From: JACOND01 sp051011135
GTDB lineage: Bacteria; Bdellovibrionota; Bdellovibrionia; Bdellovibrionales; UBA1609
Direction of reading: 5' to 3'
DNA length: 5,375 nucleotides
Assembly (NCBI GenBank): GCA_051011135.1
Contig: JBPCUO010000015.1
Coordinates: forward strand, 1-5,375
The notes under the pieces were generated by a model, which ran no database searches, was not told the origin of the DNA, and saw nothing but the letters and a program-made list of their open reading frames with translations. This document shows positions 1 through 5,375 of this stretch, in pieces. Within the stretch, counting starts at the first letter, position 1, and each line of letters begins with the position of its first letter. Both the position numbers and the translations under genes were made by a program.

Positions 1-1
1 C

Positions 2-628
2 TACGCTGGTTATCACCCGTCTCATCACAAACAAAAAACCGGTATCGGACATAAAGACATGGCGAGTATCGCAGAATCACCGCAATGCTACTGGTTGCCA
101 GTGCCGGGTAAAGAAATGTGGGCGGAAGAATATATTAAAAAAGCCGGCCGCCTTGTTATAAATGAAAGTTTCCGTTTTAACACCGCTCGCCGACTGGCGA
201 CATTAATTTCAGAGCCGGTGCAAGCCTCGCATTACTGGCCGATTTCGTTAAAAGACGAATCGGAAGAAAAACTAAAAACCATGACGCTGTGGTTGAATTC
301 TACGCCCGCGTTGTTGCTCATCGCCAGTCGCGCGCAGTCCACGCAGGGCGCGAAGGTTCATTTGAGTCAAAAGGCAGCATTGGAAATGCCGGTGTTAGAT
401 GTATCAAAACTATCCGCCGCGCAATTAAAAACCGCCGCAGAAGCGTTTGACGAAGTCGCCGCCGGCGAAGGTTTATTACCGCTACCAAATATGGCGGACG
501 ACCCGCAGCGCGAAAAAATTGACCATACTTTCAGTGAAATTTTAGGGCTTGGTGATTTAACCGCATTGCGCGAGGCATTGGCGGTGGAACCAATTATCAC
601 CGGCATCGGCATCCTCCCGCCGCAATAA
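2..628 (+). CDS. C-terminal part of an N-6 adenine DNA methyltransferase-like protein (5' truncated by window edge)
   Basis: The reading frame is open from the first bases of the window, so the true start lies upstream; the ATG at 59 is internal. About 208 residues are visible. The pattern matches the C-terminal, target-recognition side of large N-6 DNA methylases of restriction-modification type: a segment around LWLNSTPALLLIASR, then a short loop and an EMPVLDVSKLS stretch, then an ELLPLPNMADDPQREKID-like region (here GEGLLPLPNMADDPQ) and a final LREALAVEPIITG helix. In this family that order (W-L-N-S-T, M-P-V-L-D, D-D-P-x-R, then R-E-x-L-A-x-E-P) ends the protein. The catalytic NPPY-type motif and SAM-binding motifs would be in the missing part, so activity cannot be judged. 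No restriction subunit is visible in the window. The stop is 42 bases before the ABC exporter gene and in the same frame. The assignment rests on recalled family pattern, not a search. Confidence 0.72.
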   Translation, partial: YAGYHPSHHKQKTGIGHKDMASIAESPQCYWLPVPGKEMWAEEYIKKAGRLVINESFRFNTARRLATLISEPVQASHYWPISLKDESEEKLKTMTLWLNSTPALLLIASRAQSTQGAKVHLSQKAALEMPVLDVSKLSAAQLKTAAEAFDEVAAGEGLLPLPNMADDPQREKIDHTFSEILGLGDLTALREALAVEPIITGIGILPPQ

Positions 629-670
629 ATCCATCAGCGGCGCCTCGCCCGCCCGGTCGCCGCCAACACG

Positions 671-2467
671 ATGTACAACCCCCGCCAAATATTCAACGCG
701 CGCCCTGGTAGTTGGCGCGTTGTGCATCGCTTAATTCCCTATCTGTGGCGGTATCGTTATCGCGTGGGTATTGGGCTTGCGTGTATGGTGGTGGCGCGCG
801 TTGCCAATATCGCCGTGCCGCTTTCGTTGAAATTCATCGTGGATGCGTTGCAGCCCGGTGGTGGCGGTGCGGCGGTGCCAGCGGTGGAAGTTTTGGTGGT
901 GGTGCCGCTCGCGTTGCTGCTCGGCTACGGCGCGCTGCGTTTAGCCTCGGTGGTATTTAATGAAATCCGCAATGTAGTATTTTCGCGTGCCAGCGCGCAA
1001 ATCATTCAGCGCATCGCCACCCAAGTATTCGCGCATTTGCACACCCTCTCGCTCGGTTTTCACCTCAACCGCAAAACCGGCGCGCTCTCGCGCGATATAG
1101 AACGCGGCACGCGCGCGGTCACCAATTTTCTGCGAATGTTTGTATTCAACATCCTGCCGGTGGTATTTGAATTGGCGGTGGTATTCGCCATTTTATGGAC
1201 GCGTTTTGCGTTCGCCTTTTTCGCCATCGCGCTGGCGATGGTGGTGCTATACACCGCATTCACCTTCGCGCTAACCGCATACCGCACCCAATTTCGCGTA
1301 GAAATGAATCGCGCCGAATCCGCCGCGCACACCGATGCCGTGGACGCATTGCTGAATTTTGAAACGGTGAAACTATTCGGCAATGAAGAAAAGGAATCGC
1401 GCAAGCATTCCGCCTCGTTATCGCAATGGGTTACCGCCTCGCAGCAGAGTTACATATCGTTGGCGTGGCTGAATATCGGGCAAGGCATCATCATCGCCGG
1501 CGGTTTAACCCTGCTGATGATTTTGGCGGCGCGTGGTGTGGTGGCGGGCGATTTGACCATCGGCGATTTTGTAATGGTCAACGCGTTTTTAATTCAGTTA
1601 TATATTCCGTTGAATTTTATGGGCAGCATCTACCGCGACCTGAATCACGCGCTGATTGATATGGAAAATATGTTTGCGTTGCTGGACGAAAAACCCGAAG
1701 TGGTGGAATCGCGCAATGCCAAACCGTTAAATTTGCGCCGCGGCGACCTCCATTTTCACAATGTGCATTTTAACTATGGCGGGCGTGCGGTGTTGCGCGC
1801 GGTGGATTTCACCATACCCGGCGGCACCACCACCGCCATAGTCGGGCCATCAGGTAGCGGCAAAACCACCATCGCCCGCTTAGCGTTGCGGTTTTATGAC
1901 CCGCAGCGCGGCAAAATTTGTATTGACGGGCAAGATATCCGCGCCTGCACCTTGGCGAGTTTGCGCGCCGCCTTTGGCGTAGTGCCGCAGGACACCGTAT
2001 TATTCAACGCCACCATCGGCTACAACATCGGCTATGGCGACCCCGCCGCGGCGCAGAGCGATATCGCCGCCGCCGCCAAACTCGCCAACCTGCATACATT
2101 TATCGCGCAGCACCCGCAGGGCTACGAAGTATTGGTGGGCGAGCGCGGGCTAAAATTATCGGGCGGCGAAAAACAGCGCGTTGCCATCGCGCGCGCGGCG
2201 TTAAAACGCGCGCCCATATTCCTATTTGACGAAGCGACCTCCTCGCTGGACGGCATCGCCGAGCAGGAAATTCAGCAGGCAATCGCCGCCGTAGCCGCGC
2301 ACCGCACCACCATCATCATCGCGCACCGCTTATCCACCATCATCGCCGCCGAGCAAATCCTCGTGCTGGACGGCGGGCGGATTGTAGAGCGCGGCACGCA
2401 CACCGAATTATTGGCGCAGCGCGGTCTCTACGCGCAAATGTGGCGGTTGCAAGAAACCGCGCGGTGA
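671..2467 (+). CDS. atm1: Atm1/HMT1-type ABC half-transporter (fused permease and ATPase)
   Basis: This is a complete 598-residue inner-membrane ABC exporter half-transporter, expected to act as a homodimer. Residues 1-330 are the membrane domain, with about six helices near 29-60, 73-97, 154-176, 179-204, 267-293 and 298-324. Residues 355-598 are the nucleotide-binding domain: A-loop Tyr369, Walker A GPSGSGKT at 392-399 (Lys398), Q-loop Gln440, signature LSGGEKQ at 496-502, Walker B IFLFDE at 516-521, D-loop SSLD and switch His552. All catalytic residues are intact. Atm1-family marks are the LSRDIERGTR intracellular loop (139-148), LLNFETVKLFGNE (227-239), WLNIGQ (Asn268, Gln271) and LYIPLNFMG (310-318). 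Known Atm1 proteins export glutathione-linked metal or sulfur compounds and aid metal tolerance; the substrate here is inferred. The ATG at 671 follows no clear Shine-Dalgarno site, but the N-terminus fits the family. No Fe-S or glutathione genes are adjacent. Confidence 0.95.
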   Translation: MYNPRQIFNARPGSWRVVHRLIPYLWRYRYRVGIGLACMVVARVANIAVPLSLKFIVDALQPGGGGAAVPAVEVLVVVPLALLLGYGALRLASVVFNEIRNVVFSRASAQIIQRIATQVFAHLHTLSLGFHLNRKTGALSRDIERGTRAVTNFLRMFVFNILPVVFELAVVFAILWTRFAFAFFAIALAMVVLYTAFTFALTAYRTQFRVEMNRAESAAHTDAVDALLNFETVKLFGNEEKESRKHSASLSQWVTASQQSYISLAWLNIGQGIIIAGGLTLLMILAARGVVAGDLTIGDFVMVNAFLIQLYIPLNFMGSIYRDLNHALIDMENMFALLDEKPEVVESRNAKPLNLRRGDLHFHNVHFNYGGRAVLRAVDFTIPGGTTTAIVGPSGSGKTTIARLALRFYDPQRGKICIDGQDIRACTLASLRAAFGVVPQDTVLFNATIGYNIGYGDPAAAQSDIAAAAKLANLHTFIAQHPQGYEVLVGERGLKLSGGEKQRVAIARAALKRAPIFLFDEATSSLDGIAEQEIQQAIAAVAAHRTTIIIAHRLSTIIAAEQILVLDGGRIVERGTHTELLAQRGLYAQMWRLQETAR

Positions 2468-2519
2468 TACATACACGACAAACCGCGCAACACCGCCATT
2501 CCTCGCCACTTGCCCGCGT

Positions 2520-2739
2520 ATTACAACCAGTAGAAATGACATTACAACCAGTCGAAATCACATTACAACCAGTTATTGTGCAAAACCAACAGGTTGTTGT
2601 GCAAAACCAACAGGTTGTTGTGCAAGACCAACAGGTTATTGTGCAAGACTAACCAGTCGATGCGCAAGACTAACCAGTTGTTTTGCAAAACCAACAGGTT
2701 GTTGTGCAAAACCAACAGGTTAAAGTAACGCTTCGACTG
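2520..2739. repeat. Degenerate 21-bp tandem repeat array, about ten units
   Basis: Units start at 2530, 2551, 2572, 2593, 2614, 2635, 2656, 2677, 2698 and 2719, with a half unit at 2520-2529; spacing is exactly 21 bases throughout, with no indel. The core is CAAAACCAACAG preceded by a GTTGTTGTG-like part. Units at 2593 and 2698 are identical. Those at 2572, 2614 and 2677 differ from them by one base. The outer units at 2530, 2551 and 2719 are the most diverged. There are no unique spacers between units. The junction contains CAACAGGTTG, a small palindrome. Because 21 is a multiple of three, the array reads as heptapeptides on both strands (VQNQQVV forward, LLVLHNN reverse), but TAA codons at 2650 and 2671 break the forward frame. 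It is a minisatellite-like array; its function is unknown. Confidence 0.93.
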
Positions 2740-2744
2740 GTTGT
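2544..2744. repeat. 13-bp perfect inverted repeat bracketing the 21-bp array
   Basis: The left arm ACAACCAGTCGAA at 2544-2556 is the exact reverse complement of TTCGACTGGTTGT at 2732-2744. The arms lie inside the first and last array units, so the last unit looks like an inverted version of the first type. A partial direct copy of the left arm (AACCAGTCGA) also occurs at 2651-2660. The 175-base span between the arms could form a long-range hairpin in RNA or a cruciform in DNA. Whether it does so is not shown by the sequence. Confidence 0.75.
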
Positions 2745-2809
2745 TTTTCGCGGATTTCCACCGATGGCGGGGTGGTGGCGGGGCGAAAAGGTGCAAAAAC
2801 CGCGAAAAA
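2744..2809. repeat. 10-bp perfect inverted repeat with 46-base loop
   Basis: TTTTTCGCGG at 2744-2753 pairs exactly with CCGCGAAAAA at 2800-2809. The loop contains GGTGGTGG (2771-2778), complementary to the CCACCACC that opens each of the three 24-bp repeats just downstream, so several alternative pairings exist. No run of T follows in a way typical of an intrinsic terminator. The role is unknown. Confidence 0.6.
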
Positions 2810-2810
2810 A

Positions 2811-2882
2811 CCACCACCGGCCGTTTTCCCGCGCCCACCACCGGCCGTTTTCCCGCGCCCACCACCGGCCGTTTTCCCGCGT
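2811..2882. repeat. Three tandem copies of a 24-bp repeat
   Basis: Copies lie at 2811-2834, 2835-2858 and 2859-2882. The first two are identical and the third differs only in its last base. Each begins CCACCACC and continues into CGGCCGTTTTCCCGCG, which is also the left half of the REP-like element starting at 2866. The third copy runs directly into the complete element, so the triplication appears to be an expansion of that element's edge. The near-perfect identity suggests it is recent. Confidence 0.93.
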
Positions 2883-2904
2883 GTTTTTGGCGGGAATCTC
2901 TTTT
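2866..2904 (+). repeat. REP-like palindromic element, copy A (upstream of the secreted-protein gene)
   Basis: This 39-bp element contains a perfect hairpin: TTCCCGC (2874-2880), 9-base loop, GCGGGAA (2890-2896). It matches the reverse complement of 5199-5237 at 37 of 39 positions, and both mismatches (2884-2885) are in the loop. The hairpin is followed by TCTCTTTTGCTTTTTAG, so it could also act as a terminator for transcripts coming from the ABC exporter gene. That role is inferred. Confidence 0.85.
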
Positions 2905-2952
2905 GCTTTTTAGTAAAAAAACCACGCACTTCTCGGCGGTTGCGGGTATACT
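2897..2952 (+). promoter_or_regulatory. Probable promoter of the secreted-protein gene
   Basis: A good -10 hexamer TATACT lies at 2947-2952, 37 bases before the start codon, which predicts a leader of about 30 bases. No convincing -35 hexamer is seen at 2924-2929. An A/T-rich block at 2897-2921, including the palindrome TTTTTAGTAAAAA (2907-2919), lies where an UP element would sit relative to this -10 and could compensate. A second TATATA at 2971-2976 is less well placed. No clear Shine-Dalgarno site precedes the ATG at 2990. Confidence 0.4.
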
Positions 2953-2989
2953 GCACATCCTTTTTACTCTTATATAGAAAATCATTCTC

Positions 2990-5140
2990 ATGAAATTCTC
3001 CATCAGGCAAGTCGCCCTTTGCGCGGCAATCTTCGGGGCGGTGGCGGTAAACGCCAATGCGCAAACCATCACCATCACCAAATCCGCGGCGAATGCCGAT
3101 GGGCATGTGGAATTGGAATGGACGGCGATGGACATTGAAATCCAGCAACCGCCCGAAGATGATTTGTTTCACGGCTGGGCGGTGGTGCGTTGCACCGGCG
3201 CCAATTGCGACCCGACCGGCAGTAGCGTCACTTCGCTGCGTACCGACGGCGCCGGTAACCCGCAGACCAACGACCGCACCGCCGGTAGTTTCACCGACGA
3301 GACCGCCGAGTTTGGTACGACCTATCGCTATCTCATCACCGTGACGCCATCCCTATTGCGCCAATTTGCTACGCCGGCGTTGAGCATCCCCACCGCCACC
3401 ACGATGAATGTGGTTGTCCCTGCGTTGCCGCCGGCGGTGACCATCACTTCGGCGCAGTGGAATCTCCCGCGCACCGCCATCACGGTGGAATGGTCGTGGG
3501 AAAACTATAACGATGATTTAGAGTTTTTGTTAAGCCGTTGCATCGGCGCGAGTTGCACCGCCGCGGCCAGCGCAAACCGCAATGTGCTTACCACCGGTCC
3601 GGATTTGGCGCGCACCGACCGGCGTTTCGTGGATGACCAATCGTTTACCACTATGCCGGTGGACGCGGAAAACCACTACAACTACTTCATCAGCCCGGCC
3701 GGGCATACCGACTTTACCGCCACCGCCGCGTTTCCCGTGCCGCCCAATCCCTTGCCCACCGACCCGCTGCCAGCGGTGGTAACCGCGGGGGATGCGCTCA
3801 CCGTGGGCGAGGGCGATGTGGTTACTTTGGACGCTTCCGCTTCCAGCGATATGTGGCTGCCGACCGGCGAGGACCCGAATGCGTATACCTTGCAACCCTT
3901 CCCCGCCGCTCGGCTGGGCTTTCAATGGTTTCAGGCAAGCACCGCCAGCGGCGAGGTGGCGGTGGCGCCAGAGTCACATAACTATGTGGCGTTGGACGGC
4001 GCGGATACGCACACCGCGACCTTCACCGCGCGCGATGACCTCATCGCCGCACAAACTTTGTATTTCTGGGTGCGCGTGACCGGCTCCACCACCGGCGAGC
4101 CACCGACCGCGCAAACCGCCACCGCGCGCGTTACGGTTACGGTGACGGGGGTGAATGCGCCGCCCTCTGCGCCGGTGGTAACGGTGGATTGGACGGGCAA
4201 CGGCGATGCGGTTACCGCCACCGCCGGCACCCCCATAGCAATTCCCGCCAGCACCGCCGACACTTCGGTGACGGTGACGCTGACTGCTACCAGCACCGAT
4301 GAAGAAAGCGATGGCGATGCGTTGGTTTATACCTGGGCGCAGTCGCCGTCCGCTACTGCGGTGGAGTTTGTGATGGCGGGGGCGGTATTAGACCCCACCG
4401 TCGCGGCCACGGCGACCTTCACCGCACCAACGGACGCGCAAACGCTGTACTTCCTCGTGGTGGTCGTCGATGGCACAATTGGGGCCGGGGGCGAGCAAAG
4501 CAACAGCAGGGTAACGCTACGCATTACCCCCGAAGATGCACCCACCGCCACCGTGGCTATGGCGGCGCGGCGGTTTGCACCCAGCACGCCGGGTGTCGGC
4601 GAGGCGCCGGGGAATGATGTACTGGTGGCGTTGGACGGGCGCGGCACCAGCGGCGGCGATTCGTTTATTAACGGCTATGCGTGGACTTGCAATGTGGCAT
4701 CGCCATCCGCTGCGGCGGTGGTCACCGCCACCGGCAACTCGGCACGCGATGCCATTGGCGCGAATACGGCGTTGCCAAATGGCGACTTTGTGGACATTAC
4801 CCCCACCGCCACCACCGCTACGCTACCCACTGCTACTTTCACCGCCCCGCGGCTGAAGAATGCGATGGGCGAGGCGTTGTATACGCTGGACGCGCAAGCG
4901 GTGACGAGCATCGCGCTACATTGCGATTTGCGCGTGCGTAGCGTTGCCGGCGGGGAGAGCGAGTTGGACCCCCGCACCACGCGCACGGTGGTTACCATCG
5001 GCACGCGTGGCGGTGGCGGCGAGGTGGTAAACCGCGCGGTGTTGCCGCATGTGTTGCGCAATATGACCGATGCCATCCACACTGGCATCTTCAAGCGCAT
5101 CTACGAACGCCAAGTGCGCGATGGGTTTTGGAAACCGTAA
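2990..5140 (+). CDS. Secreted multi-domain Ig-fold protein (fibronectin-III-like and PKD/K319L-like domains)
   Basis: This 716-residue protein is exported. Residues 1-24 are a Sec signal peptide: basic start MKFSIR, hydrophobic core, and cleavage expected after ANA (A24|Q25). Residues 25-140 and about 148-250 are two related fibronectin-III-like domains, each carrying RCxGAxC (Cys68/Cys73 and Cys184/Cys189). Three PKD/K319L-like beta-sandwich domains follow, near 260-388, 390-512 and 517-672. Each has a central Trp (313, 449, 565) and an ATFTA motif (Phe345, 477, 617), and the first has a VTLDASASSD-type strand. Cys567 and Cys645 could form a disulfide in the third. A Gly-rich linker (674-677) leads to a helical tail, RAVLPHVLRNMTDAIHTGIFKRI, ending at 716. 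The protein is rich in Thr, Ala and Val and poor in Lys, as is common for surface proteins. A role in adhesion or binding is inferred; no enzyme motif is seen. The gene appears to be its own transcription unit, with a terminator 25 bases after the stop. Confidence 0.85.
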   Translation: MKFSIRQVALCAAIFGAVAVNANAQTITITKSAANADGHVELEWTAMDIEIQQPPEDDLFHGWAVVRCTGANCDPTGSSVTSLRTDGAGNPQTNDRTAGSFTDETAEFGTTYRYLITVTPSLLRQFATPALSIPTATTMNVVVPALPPAVTITSAQWNLPRTAITVEWSWENYNDDLEFLLSRCIGASCTAAASANRNVLTTGPDLARTDRRFVDDQSFTTMPVDAENHYNYFISPAGHTDFTATAAFPVPPNPLPTDPLPAVVTAGDALTVGEGDVVTLDASASSDMWLPTGEDPNAYTLQPFPAARLGFQWFQASTASGEVAVAPESHNYVALDGADTHTATFTARDDLIAAQTLYFWVRVTGSTTGEPPTAQTATARVTVTVTGVNAPPSAPVVTVDWTGNGDAVTATAGTPIAIPASTADTSVTVTLTATSTDEESDGDALVYTWAQSPSATAVEFVMAGAVLDPTVAATATFTAPTDAQTLYFLVVVVDGTIGAGGEQSNSRVTLRITPEDAPTATVAMAARRFAPSTPGVGEAPGNDVLVALDGRGTSGGDSFINGYAWTCNVASPSAAAVVTATGNSARDAIGANTALPNGDFVDITPTATTATLPTATFTAPRLKNAMGEALYTLDAQAVTSIALHCDLRVRSVAGGESELDPRTTRTVVTIGTRGGGGEVVNRAVLPHVLRNMTDAIHTGIFKRIYERQVRDGFWKP

Positions 5141-5164
5141 TCGCGCGGCGGTTTTATAAGAATG

Positions 5165-5195
5165 GCGGTGGGTGAAAATCCACCGCTGTTTTTTT
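5165..5195 (+). terminator. Intrinsic (Rho-independent) terminator of the secreted-protein gene
   Basis: GCGGTGG (5165-5171) pairs perfectly with CCACCGC (5180-5186) across an 8-base loop, with one possible extra G-U pair inside. It is followed by TG and seven T (5189-5195). It begins 24 bases after the stop codon, on the coding strand. Confidence 0.9.
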
Positions 5196-5198
5196 ATT

Positions 5199-5237
5199 AA
5201 AAGAGATTCCCGCCAAAGGCACGCGGGAAAACGGCCG
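5199..5237 (-). repeat. REP-like palindromic element, copy B (inverted partner of the upstream copy)
   Basis: The reverse complement matches 2866-2904 at 37 of 39 bases, and the match stops sharply at both ends. The hairpin TTCCCGC (5207-5213) / GCGGGAA (5223-5229) with a 9-base loop is intact. It starts immediately after the T-run of the terminator. Confidence 0.88.
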
Positions 5238-5242
5238 CGTTA

Positions 5243-5275
5243 GAGATTCCCGCCAAAGGCTGCTAAGAAAACGGC
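5243..5275 (-). repeat. REP-like element, copy C (decayed)
   Basis: GAGATTCCCGCCAAAGGC at 5243-5260 repeats 5203-5220 exactly, 40 bases further on, and AAAACGGC follows at 5268-5275. The second hairpin arm has changed to CTAAGAA (5263-5269), so the stem can no longer form. It is a tandem copy of copy B that has lost its palindrome. Confidence 0.78.
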
Positions 5276-5283
5276 ACCACATT

Positions 5284-5311
5284 CCGTTCTCCCGCGTGCT
5301 GTTGGCGGGAG
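5284..5311 (+). repeat. REP-like element, copy D (same orientation as the upstream copy)
   Basis: Positions 5284-5310 match 2869-2895 at 24 of 27 bases. The hairpin is CTCCCGC (5289-5295) / GCGGGAG (5305-5311) with a 9-base loop. The outer T-A pair of the other copies is replaced by C-G, a change on both sides that keeps the stem. The remaining bases to 5375 are GC-rich, include another GAAAACGGCACGCGCG fragment near 5339, and hold no gene that I can support. Confidence 0.75.
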
Positions 5312-5375
5312 CGGGAAAGCGGCGCGCGCGGTGGGCTTGAAAACGGCACGCGCGTTGCGCGGAAAAGACCATATC

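Larger units (their letters stand above)
2468..2989. other. Repeat-dense 522-bp intergenic region
   Basis: No convincing gene lies here. From left to right it holds about 50 bases with no recognised signal (2468-2519), a 21-bp tandem array, two inverted repeats, three 24-bp tandem copies, a REP-like hairpin element, an A/T-rich block and a probable promoter for the downstream secreted-protein gene. No strong terminator directly follows the ABC exporter stop codon. The nearest hairpin with a following T-rich run is about 400 bases downstream (2874-2910). Each element is listed separately. Confidence 0.85.

Noticed and set aside
59..61. ATG at 59 as the start of the methyltransferase-like gene
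   Set aside because: The frame is open upstream to the window edge, the product would be far shorter than the family, and no ribosome binding site precedes it.
2520..2739. CRISPR array
   Set aside because: Repeat units are directly adjacent with no unique spacers, and no cas gene is seen.
2874..2910. Dedicated terminator of the ABC exporter gene
   Set aside because: The hairpin and T-rich tail fit loosely, but it is about 400 bases from the stop codon, the T run is interrupted, and the same hairpin occurs elsewhere without a T run, so it is listed as a repeat element instead.
3020..3022. Lipoprotein cysteine (Cys11 of the secreted protein)
   Set aside because: The preceding residues V-A-L do not fit a lipobox, which needs a small residue just before Cys, and the hydrophobic stretch lies after it. 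Cleavage after Ala24 fits better.
2563..3135. Minus-strand open frame of 190 codons across the 21-bp array and the start of the secreted-protein gene
   Set aside because: It consists of translated repeats plus antisense of a signal-peptide gene, has no recognisable domain, and is open mainly because the repeat units lack stops in that frame.
2720..3172. Second minus-strand open frame (150 codons) over the 24-bp repeats
   Set aside because: It overlaps the clear promoter and signal peptide of the + strand gene and encodes only repeat translations and low-complexity sequence.
5207..5229. Neisserial dRS3-type repeat
   Set aside because: The arms ATTCCC and GGGAA are similar, but the spacing is 13 rather than 8 bases and the core differs.
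5154..5372. Minus-strand open frame of 72 codons at the right end
   Set aside because: It translates the REP-like copies and the terminator and has no supporting start signal or domain.

Overview
The window is a piece of a bacterial chromosome, most likely from a Gram-negative proteobacterium. Support for this comes from an Atm1-type ABC half-transporter close to proteobacterial and mitochondrial members, a Sec-type signal peptide on a large Ig-fold surface or secreted protein, and GC-rich coding DNA. Nothing seen allows a genus to be named. The non-coding DNA is rich in short tandem and palindromic repeats.

Layout, all genes on the + strand. Positions 2-628 hold the 3' end of a gene for an N-6 adenine DNA methyltransferase-like protein of a restriction-modification or phage-defence type; its beginning lies outside the window. 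After 42 bases comes a complete Atm1/HMT1-type ABC exporter of 598 residues (671-2467). Then follows a 522-base non-coding stretch (2468-2989) made almost entirely of repeats: a 21-bp tandem array (2520-2739) bracketed by a 13-bp inverted repeat, a second inverted repeat (2744-2809), three exact 24-bp tandem copies (2811-2882), and a REP-like palindromic element (2866-2904). A probable promoter sits at its right end. Next is a 716-residue secreted protein (2990-5140) with two fibronectin-III-like domains, three PKD/K319L-like domains and a glycine-linked C-terminal tail. It is followed by a clear intrinsic terminator (5165-5195) and three more copies of the REP-like element (5199-5311). One of these is a 37/39 match, in inverted orientation, to the copy upstream of the gene.

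Functional links between the three genes are weak. The methyltransferase and exporter may be co-transcribed by proximity but do not form a recognised pathway. The secreted-protein gene looks like its own transcription unit, with a promoter and terminator, and it lies between inverted copies of one repeat family. No established multi-gene system is visible. The most unusual part is the repeat-dense intergenic region and the repeat pair around the secreted-protein gene.
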